A DNA stretch of 39,960 bases from Aeromonas australiensis (lineage in GTDB: Bacteria; Pseudomonadota; Gammaproteobacteria; Enterobacterales; Aeromonadaceae), in assembly GCF_000819725.1 (NCBI RefSeq), contig NZ_CDDH01000089.1, positions 1 to 39,960 of the forward strand, given 5' to 3'. Position 1 is the first letter of the stretch. Every line of letters starts with the position of its first letter. The position numbers and the translations under genes are program-made. The notes beneath the pieces were generated by a model. That model saw only the letters and a program-made list of their open reading frames with translations. It did not search any database and was not told the DNA's origin. Of the stretch, positions 28,230-38,307 are shown piece after piece.

Positions 28230-28455
28230 AGCACAGATGGCCTGACCAAGGTCAGGCCCCTCCCCCTGTATACATGGATGATTTGTTGCGCCAGCGCAAA
28301 AAACCACTCTTTTCTGATAGTTATCTTATCAAAACCATAGATAAGCCCACTCTGGCTCCGTAACATGGCAACGGGCGTCTGTTGACCCCTTTTCCGAGAT
28401 CAATGGTCAACGGCGCAATCTGGTAGCGACAGTCAGGGGCGGTAGCGACTTTAGC

Positions 28456-29200
28456 GTAGGGTCGATTAGCGAAGCGTAATCGTCCACGGTAACCATCCCC
28501 TCCCCCTGCGGGTAAGCGGTAGGGTGCAATAAGCGAAGCGCATTGCACCAAGGTAACCGTCCCCTCTCCCCCTGCGGGAGAGGGTTAGGGTGAGGGGGTC
28601 GGTAACGTCATTGCTTGACGAAATATCGCCCCCCTCATTGGCATGGCTTCGCCAGTAGGGTCGATTAACGAAGCGTAATCGTCCGCGGTAACCGTTCCCT
28701 CTCCCCCTGCGGGAGAGGGCTAGGGTGAGGGGGTCGGTAACGTCATTGCTTGACGAAATATCGCCGTCTAATTGGCATGGCTTCGCCAGTAGGGTCGATT
28801 AGCGAAGCGTAATCGTCCAAGGTAACCATCCCCTCTCCCCCTGCGGGAGAGGGTTAGGGTGAGGGGTCGGTAACGTCTTTGCATAGCGGAATATCGCCCC
28901 CCTCATTGGCATGGCTTCGCCAGTAGGGTCGATTAGCGAAGCGTAATCGTCCGCGGTAACCGTTCCCTCTCTCCATGCGGGAGAAGCGTAGGGTGCAATA
29001 AGCGAAGCGCATTGCACCAAGGTAACCGTCCCCTCTCCCCCTGCGGGAGAGGGTTAGGGTGAGGGGGTCGGTAACGTCATTGCTTGACGAAATATCGCCG
29101 TCTAATTGGCATGGCTTCGCCAGTAGGGTCGATTAGCGCAGCGTAATCGTCCACGGTAACCGTTCCCTCTCCCCCTGCGGGAGAGGGTTAGGGTGAGGGG
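28456..29200 (+). repeat. Mosaic array of three REP-like palindromic repeat families
   Basis: Three short palindrome families alternate. Family 1 (about 30 bases, GTAGGGTCGATTA ... TAATCGTCC around GCGAAGCG) occurs at 28456, 28655, 28789, 28923 and 29123. Family 2 (GTAGGGTGCAAT ... ATTGCACC) occurs at 28519 and 28988. Family 3 (CCCTCTCCC ... GGGAGAGGG, then TTAGGGTGAGGGG) is full at 28562, 28697, 28831, 29031 and 29165 and partial near 28491 and 28964. Families 1 and 2 carry the GTAG head typical of REP elements mobilised by REP-associated tyrosine transposases. The larger unit repeats about every 134 bases. Confidence 0.85.
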
Positions 29201-29545
29201 TCGGTAACATCTTTGCCCTGCAACAAGGCATTGGCATGGCTTAGCCATGCAGGAAACGAGGACTCCGTCCTCGACGGGGTTTCGCCGCCGCTGCGCGGCT
29301 TGGCGAGTGACTTTGGAAAGACCCGCTCTCTTTGGCAAATAACACCAAAGGCCTTATCCCCCGCTTGTTCGCCCTCCCACCTCACGGCCTGGACAAACGG
29401 GCTCACCTCGGCGAACAACAGTGGGCAATACTCGACCAACAACCCCGAAGCCAATTAACAACGCCCTCTTTTTCATCGGTGTCGTTTTATACTGAATACT
29501 CGACAGAGAATAGTTTGCTGTGCTAGTCCCTTAATTTCTCGAACG

Positions 29546-29574
29546 TCCGATTACGCTTCACTAATCGAACCTAT
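29546..29574 (-). repeat. Inverted degenerate family 1 repeat
   Basis: CCGATTACGC ... CACTAATCG followed by AACCTAT is the reverse complement of the family 1 repeat with a few changes. It lies about 200 bases upstream of the OLD-nuclease gene and faces the main array. Confidence 0.7.
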
Positions 29575-29770
29575 GGCCTATCACGATATGCAACACAATG
29601 GTAGTAAGGAGTATCCGGCAGGCTCGCCTAGCTGCGACGAGGTATAAGCATCACACACACATCCCGTTTCAACAAACACAACCCAACTGTTGAACCTGAT
29701 CCCCCTCTACGCATTGATGGGTGTCAATGTTCATTACTAATCTACCAAGAGTTTAAGGCAGCATAACGCC

Positions 29771-31891
29771 ATGTATATTAGCCAATTATCCATTGTTAAT
29801 TATAAAAACTTCAAACAGGAAAAATTTAATTTCCGAAAAAATTCGGTAAACAACATTATTGGTGAAAATGCCTCTGGTAAAACCAATGTTTTCCAAGCGA
29901 TGAGGTTGATTCTAGATGACTCGTTGCCTGCAAATGCAAAGTTTCTTTCAAAAGATGATTTTCATAGAGGGCTCGGAGAACCATTTGGACACTGGATAAT
30001 AATATCTCTTCATTTTTCTGACTTAGGTTATACAGAAGAACAACAAGTTTTAGCGAACTACATATTAAATGATGAGGAAGATCACAATACCTCAACGCAA
30101 GGTGCTTACACCTTCATTTTTAGACCAAAGTTTTCATTTCGACAAGAGCTTCACGATATTAGCCATACTCATCAGGATTTTTGCACTCGTAAAGAAAAAA
30201 TTCTTAATTTCTGTACCTCACATACAATATCAAGAGAAACCTATGAACCAGTAGCCTTTGTTCGAACAAAAATCGATCTCACTGACGAAAATGTATATAG
30301 CGTTCATGTTGGAGATTTCATAAATTATATATTTCCAGACCCAAATCTAGAAAGTGAAGAGCTCATTGGGAACAAAAAACCTCCATATTTTTCTCTAATA
30401 AATGAAGTTGCTTGCACATACGTAAAAGCGCTCAGAAATGTCGTTGCAGATCTCAAACACTACAAAACCAATCCTCTTTATAAGCTACTAACTTTAAAAA
30501 GCAAAAATATCAATGATGATAAAAACATTGTTGAGGACATAATTAATGTAAATCAAAAAATTTCCTCGATACCGGAGATCGAAAATCTCAGCAATGATAT
30601 TTCCCGCTCATTGGTAAATACCATAGGATCAACTTATTCGCCGAAGATTCAAGTATCATCACAGCTTCCAGAAAATTTTATCGAATTAGTACAGTCTCTT
30701 GGATTAGTAGTGGAAGACTCTTTAAGTTATCAAGGAACGGGAAGGATAGAAGACCTTAGCTTAGGTGGGGCTAACCTTATATATATAGCTCTAAAACTTT
30801 ATGAATATGAGGCAATCCGTGATAACGAAGAGCATATAACTCACTTCTTGATGATTGAAGAGCCTGAAGCTCATATCCATACTCACATCCAAAAAACTCT
30901 TTTTGAAAATTTCAATTTTAAAAACACACAGGTATTCGTATCAACTCACTCTACACAGATAAGCTCTGTGTCAAATATATCCTCCATGAGCATACTTTCA
31001 AGAAAAGATGCAAAAACTGAAGTATATGCCCCCTCTAATAACCTAGAGCCTGGAAATATTATATGTATTGAAAGATATCTAGATGCTATCCGAAGTGACA
31101 TTTTATTTGCAAAAGGTGTAATTCTTGTAGAAGGTGATGCAGAATTAATACTTATACCTGCACTAATAAAAAATACGCTAGGAGTGAGCCTTGAGGAGAT
31201 GGGAATTAGCCTAATAAAAATGGATGGAACAGTATTCAAGCATATATCCGATCTGTTTCATGAAGACAGAATTCGTAGCTACTGTTCTATTCTCACTGAT
31301 TTAGATAAGGCATTCATAACACATGAAAATGATTCTTTCGCAGATTCTGAATATATAAAATCACAATTAAATGCTCAAAAATCAGGCGCAGAGAGGAAGA
31401 TAGCTCTCGACGAGTACACAGTTAACAATACCTACGTCAGTGCTTTTTATGCAGAAAATACCTTTGAAACTGAGCTAATCCGTTACCCTGAAAACATTAA
31501 TCTATTTAAGTCGGTAATAGAATCAAGCTATAAAAGAAAAGCAGACCGTGAAGCAGCACTCAAAAATATAACTTCTCACGACACTCCTACAAAATATCAT
31601 CACGCCTTAAAATTTGCAAAAAAAATAGGAAAAGGCTGGCTTGCTGCTGAAATGGTAGGCCATATAACTGTTGATAACATAATCCCTGAATACATTTTAA
31701 AAGCAATTAAGTTTTCACTTTCTGATAGAAACATTGATTCAATAATTTTAAAAATGATGGAGTACAAGGTTGAAACAATGGGTCGAGAAGAACAAGATGA
31801 AATAAATAGAAGTAATAGTTTTAATGAAAAAATCGCTGTATATAAAACCCATTTTGATAACGACACGTTTATACGTTTTTTGGAAATATAA
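29771..31891 (+). CDS. gajA: OLD-family ATPase/TOPRIM nuclease, GajA-like (Gabija-like defence)
   Basis: This 706-residue protein has an ABC-type ATPase domain followed by a TOPRIM nuclease domain, as in class 2 OLD nucleases including GajA. Seen: Walker A GENASGKTN (31-39), signature LSLGGAN (330-336 region), Walker B FLMIEEPEAH (359-368), STHS (391-394), TOPRIM Glu in VEGDAE (453-458), the acidic TDLD (509-512), and a basic KKIGKGWLA near 617-625. GajA from Bacillus is about 580 residues, so this one is longer, mainly in the ATPase insert (about 85-300) and C-terminus. It overlaps the helicase gene by one base (TAATG). Codon use is strikingly AT-rich against the flanks, indicating transfer. 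Gabija GajA senses nucleotide loss and nicks DNA; the same role here is inferred. Confidence 0.85.
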   Translation: MYISQLSIVNYKNFKQEKFNFRKNSVNNIIGENASGKTNVFQAMRLILDDSLPANAKFLSKDDFHRGLGEPFGHWIIISLHFSDLGYTEEQQVLANYILNDEEDHNTSTQGAYTFIFRPKFSFRQELHDISHTHQDFCTRKEKILNFCTSHTISRETYEPVAFVRTKIDLTDENVYSVHVGDFINYIFPDPNLESEELIGNKKPPYFSLINEVACTYVKALRNVVADLKHYKTNPLYKLLTLKSKNINDDKNIVEDIINVNQKISSIPEIENLSNDISRSLVNTIGSTYSPKIQVSSQLPENFIELVQSLGLVVEDSLSYQGTGRIEDLSLGGANLIYIALKLYEYEAIRDNEEHITHFLMIEEPEAHIHTHIQKTLFENFNFKNTQVFVSTHSTQISSVSNISSMSILSRKDAKTEVYAPSNNLEPGNIICIERYLDAIRSDILFAKGVILVEGDAELILIPALIKNTLGVSLEEMGISLIKMDGTVFKHISDLFHEDRIRSYCSILTDLDKAFITHENDSFADSEYIKSQLNAQKSGAERKIALDEYTVNNTYVSAFYAENTFETELIRYPENINLFKSVIESSYKRKADREAALKNITSHDTPTKYHHALKFAKKIGKGWLAAEMVGHITVDNIIPEYILKAIKFSLSDRNIDSIILKMMEYKVETMGREEQDEINRSNSFNEKIAVYKTHFDNDTFIRFLEI

Positions 31892-33639
31892 TGCCTTATA
31901 GGAACTTAACTGATGAGCAGATAAATGCTGTCGTGCACAATGACAGCATGTTACTGTCAGCCTGCCCAGGCTCAGGCAAGACTAGAACGCTTGTCTCAAA
32001 ACTCTATCATATAATAGATAACTCTGAAAAACTTTCAATCGGCAAACGAAAAGTAGCAGCTATTACTTACACAAACATTGCTGCAGACACAATACAAGAA
32101 AGGCTTCTTTCCTATGGAGTGGAAAGCAAATCACTCTGGGTCGGCACAATTCATGCGCTCTGCCTTCAATGGATCGTCAAGCCAAATATCAACATGATAC
32201 CCAGACTATGTGGCGGCTTTGTTGTTGTGGATGAATATGAGAGAGAAACCAAGCTATCAGAACTCAAAGAAAAGTATGGCTTCCGCTCTTATGACAACAT
32301 CGACACAGCTCTTAATCTAGACTATAAACCAAAATACCCAGTAGGAACTAGAGAGCACAACCTGACTCTTGACTATCATAGGTATCTAGCAGAAAGAAAA
32401 TACATTGATTTTGATTTAATATTAAATATTAGCTATAGGCTCCTAAAATCCAACCCTAAATTGTGTAAGCGTCTAGGAAATCTTTTTTACCATATACTCG
32501 TAGATGAATATCAAGATACCTCGGTAATGCAGTATGAAATACTGAAGTTCATTATCAAACAAAAACAAACAAAAATAACATTAATAGGAGATAGAGAGCA
32601 GGCCATTTACACAGGGTTAGGTGCAATTGTTAAAAATAAATCAGAGCTAGAGAGTTTTTTTGAACTCGATCACCCTTTACAGGAAAAGCGTTTAACTGGT
32701 TGCTTCCGCAGTAGTCAGAAAATAATTGACCATTATCTTAAATACCAAGACGAAGGATATAAAATAACCTCTAGATCCGTTCTAAAAAACTACCAATCCA
32801 TTGTTCACTTAGAGAGTGAAGTTTATAAAGACAATCTTGCCGATTATGTAGCAGATATTGTCAAGCAACACCTTACACAAGGTACCCATGAGAAAGAAAT
32901 AGCAATTCTATGCCCTAGCTGGTTCGATGTTATAAATCTCTCGAAAAGCATTTCCGCACTAAAAAAAGGCTTTAAAATTGATGGGGTTTTAATCTCTCCC
33001 ATACCAAAAAATCAAGACAATTTTTGGTTAGCATTAATAAGACTAATGCTTACTAAACCAAGCATCCACAATTACATAAAAAGAAGACGATACGCTAACG
33101 AAATTTCAGAAAAGTTAGATCACATATTCTATGACGGAGAAGTCATAACCCCAAAAGTCGTCCTCAGCATAGTTAATTCAATTACCATGAAATTTAGTAA
33201 TGAGATTGATGAGTGGATAGAAGAAATTATAGTTATCTTTTGCGAAAAACTTAGAATCGACCTAACAAAAAACCACTTATTAAATGAAGAAATGAAAATC
33301 ATATTAAATGCAACAAGGGAAAGAATCAAAAAATATGACATGAATTATAGTTCTTCAGACCTAGAAAAATTTTTCTCCTCTTCCAGCGGAGTAAAAATAA
33401 CAACTGCGCACTCAACCAAAGGTGACGAATACGAAGTCGTTATATGTACCGGATTATTGGAAGGAAAAATACCCCACTGGAATGACATAATAGGTTGTAG
33501 CGATGCACATCAAGACTATGTTGCCAGAAGGCTGCTATATGTCATGTCCTCACGTGCTAAGAAGCACCTTTACTTAATTTCGGAGCTTGGGCACAAAACA
33601 AGTCGGGGCACACCATATAGATCTACAAGGCAACTATAG
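31891..33639 (+). CDS. gajB: UvrD-like superfamily 1 helicase, GajB-like (Gabija-like defence)
   Basis: This 582-residue superfamily 1 helicase has Q motif LTDEQINAVVHND (6-18), motif I ACPGSGKTR (24-32), Ia ITYTNIAADTI (58-68), WVGTIHALCLQ, motif II VDEYQD (204-209), motif III LIGDREQAIY (231-240), motif IV LTGCFRSSQ (268-276), motif V ITTAHSTKGDEYEVV (503-517) and motif VI RRLLYVMSSRAKK (about 545-557). Its ATG shares a base with the stop of the OLD-nuclease gene, so the pair is coupled. In Gabija, GajB supports GajA and depletes nucleotides; the canonical GajB is about 490 residues. It is AT-rich like its partner. No terminator is obvious after it. Confidence 0.85.
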   Translation: MPYRNLTDEQINAVVHNDSMLLSACPGSGKTRTLVSKLYHIIDNSEKLSIGKRKVAAITYTNIAADTIQERLLSYGVESKSLWVGTIHALCLQWIVKPNINMIPRLCGGFVVVDEYERETKLSELKEKYGFRSYDNIDTALNLDYKPKYPVGTREHNLTLDYHRYLAERKYIDFDLILNISYRLLKSNPKLCKRLGNLFYHILVDEYQDTSVMQYEILKFIIKQKQTKITLIGDREQAIYTGLGAIVKNKSELESFFELDHPLQEKRLTGCFRSSQKIIDHYLKYQDEGYKITSRSVLKNYQSIVHLESEVYKDNLADYVADIVKQHLTQGTHEKEIAILCPSWFDVINLSKSISALKKGFKIDGVLISPIPKNQDNFWLALIRLMLTKPSIHNYIKRRRYANEISEKLDHIFYDGEVITPKVVLSIVNSITMKFSNEIDEWIEEIIVIFCEKLRIDLTKNHLLNEEMKIILNATRERIKKYDMNYSSSDLEKFFSSSSGVKITTAHSTKGDEYEVVICTGLLEGKIPHWNDIIGCSDAHQDYVARRLLYVMSSRAKKHLYLISELGHKTSRGTPYRSTRQL

Positions 33640-33811
33640 CTGCCTCAAGAAAAGCTTAGGGAAAACAGGCAAGCTACTTCCTGAACACATCTAGTTATCA
33701 CCTGGCACTACGGACTGGCACGGTATTGGTTCCCCCTGCAAACCGCCGAGTCGAGTTCAACAGGTCAGGAGCGCCATCAGGGATGGTGGTGCAGCCGCAA
33801 CCGACATAGGG

Positions 33812-33854
33812 GCCAAATCGGATCAGGGCGAGCACTGCTCGCCCCCGATTTGGC
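33812..33854. repeat. Long two-part hairpin
   Basis: GCCAAATCGG (33812-33821) pairs with CCGATTTGGC (33845-33854). Inside, GGGCGAGC pairs with GCTCGCCC around a three-base loop, leaving a four-base ATCA bulge. There is no T run, so it is more like a repeat or RNA structure than a terminator. Confidence 0.7.
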
Positions 33855-33974
33855 GCGAGAACAAGGATGTTCGAAGCGGGCTTTGGCCGCAGCCATGGAT
33901 GGCGTAGGCCAAAGTGCCGTCTGCGGCGCTCCGTCCGACCCGTTGGACGACATTCAACCGAGAAATGACGTAAG

Positions 33975-34120
33975 CCCCCTCACCCTAACCCTCTCCCACA
34001 AGGGGAGAGGGGAGCAGATCCTGCATGGCGAAGCCATGCCATTAAGGCGTAGGACGATATTCAGCCGAGAAATGACGTTAGCCCCCCTCACCCTAACCCT
34101 CTCCCGCAAGGGGAGAGGGG
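33975..34120 (-). repeat. Inverted copies of the family 3 repeat unit
   Basis: Two copies of CCCTCACCCTAACCCTCTCCC followed by a short loop and GGGGAGAGG (33975-34012 and 34082-34120) are in reverse orientation to the array at 28562-29200. The spacer between them (GGCGAAGCCATGCCATTA ... GATATT ... AATGACGTTA) is also the reverse complement of the spacer in the left array, with changes. Confidence 0.82.
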
Positions 34121-34193
34121 ATCAGAGCGCAGGCCACCGAGGCTTAAGCAGATCGCAGAGGCTTAAGAGGTGTCGAGGGAAGAGACACAAACA

Positions 34194-34224
34194 AAAACCG
34201 CAGCCCAAGGGCTGCGGTTTTTTT
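34194..34224 (-). terminator. Rho-independent terminator of cysS
   Basis: AAACCGCAGCCC and GGGCTGCGGTTT form a stem with T runs on both sides; on the minus strand it ends TTTTTG. It lies about 46 bases after the cysS stop. Confidence 0.88.
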
Positions 34225-34269
34225 ATTGGCTCAACCTGTTGGCACCAGACGCCAACAGGCCAACCGGTC

Positions 34270-35646
<1,377 letters not shown>

Positions 35647-35858
35647 CTTATAACCACTGCCTGTGAGTAAAATGGTTGGCCATAATACCCCGTTCAGGGG
35701 CAGAAAACGAGGCAGAAAAGCGGGCCAATCCCGCCTGCCAGCACGGTTACGGCGCCAGAGAGACTATGCCGCCAGCCCCTGATGGGCTAGAATTGCCACC
35801 ACTTTATGCCATACACCTGCGGGCACTTGGTCGCCCGCATCAAATGAAAGGACATATC

Positions 35859-36356
35859 ATGGTCACTCTGCACACCAATCACGGCGACATCACCCTCACC
35901 CTGAACGCTGAAAAAGCCCCGGAAACCGTGGCCAACTTCCTGCAATACTGCCGTGACGGTCACTACGACAACACCATTTTCCACCGCGTTATCGACGGCT
36001 TTATGATCCAGGGCGGCGGCTATGCCCCGGGCTTTGAAGAGAAAGACACCCGCGCCCCCATCAAGAACGAAGCGGCCAACGGTCTGTCCAACAAGATCGG
36101 CACCATCGCCATGGCTCGCACCATGGAGCCGCACTCTGCCAGCGCCCAGTTCTTCATCAACGTGAACAACAACGACTTCCTCGACTTCAAATCCGCCACC
36201 ACCCAGGGCTTCGGCTACTGCGTATTCGGTGAAGTGACCGCCGGCATGGACGTGGTCAACAAGATCAAGGGCGTCAAGACCGGCAACTACGGCCGCATCC
36301 ACCAGGACGTGCCGGTAGAAGACGTAGTGATCACCAAGGTGACCCTTGCTGACTGA
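35859..36356 (+). CDS. ppiB: Cytoplasmic peptidyl-prolyl cis-trans isomerase B (cyclophilin)
   Basis: This 165-residue cyclophilin-type PPIase begins [21 protein letters not shown]. The active-site segments [14 protein letters not shown] (with Arg and Phe), [18 protein letters not shown] and GYCVFGEV are intact. There is no signal peptide, which separates it from the periplasmic PpiA. The ATG at 35859 is preceded by AAAGGA. Its stop overlaps the TTG start of the DUF4269 gene. Gene order cysS-ppiB-(DUF4269)-lpxH resembles E. coli cysS-ppiB-lpxH. Confidence 0.96.
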   Translation: MVTLHTNHGDITLTLNAEKAPETVANFLQYCRDGHYDNTIFHRVIDGFMIQGGGYAPGFEEKDTRAPIKNEAANGLSNKIGTIAMARTMEPHSASAQFFINVNNNDFLDFKSATTQGFGYCVFGEVTAGMDVVNKIKGVKTGNYGRIHQDVPVEDVVITKVTLAD

Positions 36357-37173
36357 TCTCTGCCGTCTCGGCTCTGACACAACTGCGGCCCCGGCCGCAG
36401 TTTTTCCATCTGCCTCCCCCACTGCCAGCCCAAACTGGCGCCGCCTCGACTATCTGGCCCACGGAAACCCGCGCCAGCGCTCGGCCCATGTCCTGCTCAC
36501 CGCCGGTGTGTGGGATGAGCTGGCTGCGCAGTGCGCCGATCTGGCGCTGGTGAGCACGCTGGCCATCGGCCTCGATCGGCCCGGCAGCGATCTCGATATT
36601 CTCTGCCAGCATGCTGATCCCGCCGAGTTTGCCGCGACGCTCGAAGCTCAAGGTTGGCTGGCGAGCCACAAGAGCGACACTGTCTGGCTGCTGGAGCGCA
36701 CCTTTTCCTGCCTCGACCAGCACTTTGCCGATAGTAGTGCCGATAACGGTTGTGATAACCGCACCACCAGCTGGCCGCTGGAGCTCTATGTCACCCCAGC
36801 TCCCATCGAGATGCAGAACGGCTGGCGCCACCTCACCTTGATGGCGGCCCTGCTAGAGCGTTTTGGTGATGCCTTCTACCGTGACGTGCTACGTCTGCGC
36901 CTTGAAGAGGGACTAAAAGGGGAGGCGGCCATGTGCCGGTTGCTTGGGCTGGCGGGAGATCCTTATGAAGCGCTGCTGACGCTGGAGGGACGCAATCTTG
37001 CCGAGCTGGCATGGCAGCCGCCATCCCGTGACGATATCCATACCTCAACTGGCGCGATGGCGCCCGCAGCGCACTATTCGTCCCCTGTTGTGTCTACTAC
37101 CTCTGCCACCCCTGTTTGCCCTGTTTGCCCTGTTTGCCCTGTTTCGACCGAGAGCCCGACCCCCACATCATGA
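36346..37173 (+). CDS. DUF4269 family protein (nucleotidyltransferase-like)
   Basis: This 275-residue protein resembles DUF4269, which looks like a minimal nucleotidyltransferase-fold protein. It has [18 protein letters not shown] (about 31-48) and [13 protein letters not shown] (about 79-91), where the GS-x-LD segment resembles the metal-binding GSxxD. No ATG is available early; the TTG at 36346 has AAGG 6 bases upstream and lies 11 bases inside ppiB, so coupling is likely. The last 45 residues are low complexity, with a CPV repeat coded by nearly four copies of a 9-base unit (37109-37143). Its end overlaps the lpxH start (ATGA). Function is unknown. Confidence 0.72.
   Translation: MLTDLCRLGSDTTAAPAAVFPSASPTASPNWRRLDYLAHGNPRQRSAHVLLTAGVWDELAAQCADLALVSTLAIGLDRPGSDLDILCQHADPAEFAATLEAQGWLASHKSDTVWLLERTFSCLDQHFADSSADNGCDNRTTSWPLELYVTPAPIEMQNGWRHLTLMAALLERFGDAFYRDVLRLRLEEGLKGEAAMCRLLGLAGDPYEALLTLEGRNLAELAWQPPSRDDIHTSTGAMAPAAHYSSPVVSTTSATPVCPVCPVCPVSTESPTPTS
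37109..37143 (+). repeat. 9-base tandem repeat in the DUF4269 gene
   Basis: CCCTGTTTG is repeated nearly four times without change. Because the unit is 9 bases, changes in copy number would keep the frame and only alter the CPV tail. Confidence 0.8.
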
Positions 37174-37901
37174 GCACCCTCTTTATCAGTGACATTCACC
37201 TCTCTGCCCAGCGGCCCGATATGACCGCGGCACTGGTGCGCTTTCTCGAGCACGACGCCCCCGGCGCCGATGCCCTCTATGTGCTGGGGGATCTCTTCGA
37301 ATTCTGGGTTGGCGATGATGACCCCAATCCGCTCCATCAACAGATGGCCGATGCCTTCTTGGCCCTGAGCCAGCAGAACGTGCCCATCTACTTTATCCAC
37401 GGCAACCGTGACTTTCTGCTGGGGCAGCAGTTTGCCAAGCGCGCGGGGATGACATTGCTGGGTGACCCCTGCGTGATCGACCTCTATGGGGAGCGGGTAG
37501 TGCTCAGCCACGGGGATCTGCTCTGCACCCTGGATGAGGGGTATCAGAAGTTTCGCCGCATCACCCAGCTGAAATGGCTGCGCTGGCTCTTTTTACGGCT
37601 GCCGCTTGCCCGCCGTCAGGCCATCGCCTGCAAGATGCGCGGCCAAAGCCAGATGGAAAATGCCCACAAGAGCCAGATCATCATGGATGTAACGCCCGCG
37701 GCGGTGGACGACACCCTGCGCGCCCACGACTGCCGGATGATGATCCACGGCCACACCCACAGACCCGCCATCCACGACTTCATCCTCGATGGCCACCCCG
37801 CGCGGCGTATCGTGCTGGGGGACTGGTTCGAGCAAGGCTCGGTGCTGGTCTGTCGCCCCGGCGAGCAGCAGCTGGAGATGCGGGCGCTGGCAGAGGCTTG
37901 A
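37170..37901 (+). CDS. lpxH: UDP-2,3-diacylglucosamine diphosphatase LpxH
   Basis: This 243-residue metallophosphoesterase cleaves UDP-2,3-diacylglucosamine to lipid X in lipid A synthesis at the inner membrane. Motifs: DIHL (7-10), GDLFEFWVGDD (about 40-50), GNRDFLLG (about 80-87), SHGD (about 113-116) and GHTHRP (about 194-199), giving the dimanganese site. The frame opens earlier inside the DUF4269 repeat, but the ATG at 37170 overlaps that gene's stop and gives the family start [11 protein letters not shown]. Length matches E. coli (240). Confidence 0.96.
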   Translation: MSTLFISDIHLSAQRPDMTAALVRFLEHDAPGADALYVLGDLFEFWVGDDDPNPLHQQMADAFLALSQQNVPIYFIHGNRDFLLGQQFAKRAGMTLLGDPCVIDLYGERVVLSHGDLLCTLDEGYQKFRRITQLKWLRWLFLRLPLARRQAIACKMRGQSQMENAHKSQIIMDVTPAAVDDTLRAHDCRMMIHGHTHRPAIHDFILDGHPARRIVLGDWFEQGSVLVCRPGEQQLEMRALAEA

Positions 37902-38192
37902 TAGCCCTCCAGTTCGGTTGACCACACTGTTGATCCACAACCTGATCTGCCCCCTATCGTCCACATCACAGCGATGATAAAAGGTCTGAGCCCCGCGAAA
38001 GTCATGGCTACTTGGCGGTGCGATACCTGGCATATCTCCGTCAATCATCACGATACGATAACGCCGTGACCAGCATACTCATGGGCCACTGCGGCCCGCA
38101 AAGATGGCTATGGGCAGCCAAAGCCGTCACCCTCTCAGGCAAAGCTCGGCCCTGCGACAGAAAAAGCGGCAATGACCAGGTTTTCGGAAAAA
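37902..38192. other. Intergenic region after lpxH
   Basis: About 290 bases with no supportable gene, hairpin or promoter; a short plus-strand open frame at 38012-38227 has no start signal and ends in the terminator. Confidence 0.5.
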
Positions 38193-38223
38193 CAAAAAAG
38201 GCCACTATTTCTAGTGGCCTTTC
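38193..38223 (-). terminator. Terminator of the original tRNA-Leu gene
   Basis: AAAGGCCACTA and TAGTGGCCTTT form a stem; reading the minus strand it is followed by six T. It lies 30 bases downstream of the tRNA 3' end at 38253 and so fits the transcript of a minus-strand tRNA. Confidence 0.82.
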
Positions 38224-38252
38224 GTAACTCTTTGATTGCTTTGCTTAATAAA

Positions 38253-38307
38253 TGGTGCCCGAGGCCGGAATCGAACCGGCACGACGCGAACGTCGAGGGA
38301 TTTTAAA
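38253..38307 (-). pseudogene. 3' part of tRNA-Leu(UAA); probable attachment site
   Basis: On the minus strand, 55 bases match the 3' part of a tRNA-Leu(UAA): anticodon loop TTTAAAA, TCCCT anticodon arm strand, a long variable arm (CGACGTTCGCGTCG), the T arm with GGTTCGATTCC, acceptor strand CTCGGGC and CCA. The 5' half is missing: upstream sequence cannot pair with the acceptor or anticodon strands. This is what integration of an element at the tRNA 3' end leaves at one end. An intact tRNA should exist beyond the right edge. Confidence 0.8.

Larger units (their letters stand above)
28230..29770. other. Repeat-rich intergenic region before the defence operon
   Basis: No intact gene was found in about 1.5 kb. 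It holds a GC-rich hairpin at 28239-28258, a mosaic REP-like array (28456-29200), a probable remnant at about 29213-29458 whose short open frames on both strands match nothing I recognise, and one inverted degenerate repeat at 29546-29574. The last 200 bases before 29771 are AT-rich and should carry the promoter of the defence operon, which I could not define. Confidence 0.6.
33640..34193. other. Intergenic region after the defence operon
   Basis: No gene was found. The GC content rises soon after the helicase stop, marking the right boundary of the AT-rich island near 33700. It holds a very strong hairpin (33812-33854) and two inverted family 3 repeats. A plus-strand open frame that starts here and runs across cysS is only the antisense shadow of cysS. 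Confidence 0.6.

Noticed and set aside
28456..29200. CRISPR array
   Set aside because: The regular spacing invited the idea, but the repeats are of three different palindromic kinds, and the intervening sequences are themselves repeated instead of unique. No cas gene is nearby.
29188..29458. Small genes on either strand in the repeat region
   Set aside because: Both frames lack start signals and familiar motifs, and partly consist of the REP repeats; at most this is a gene remnant.
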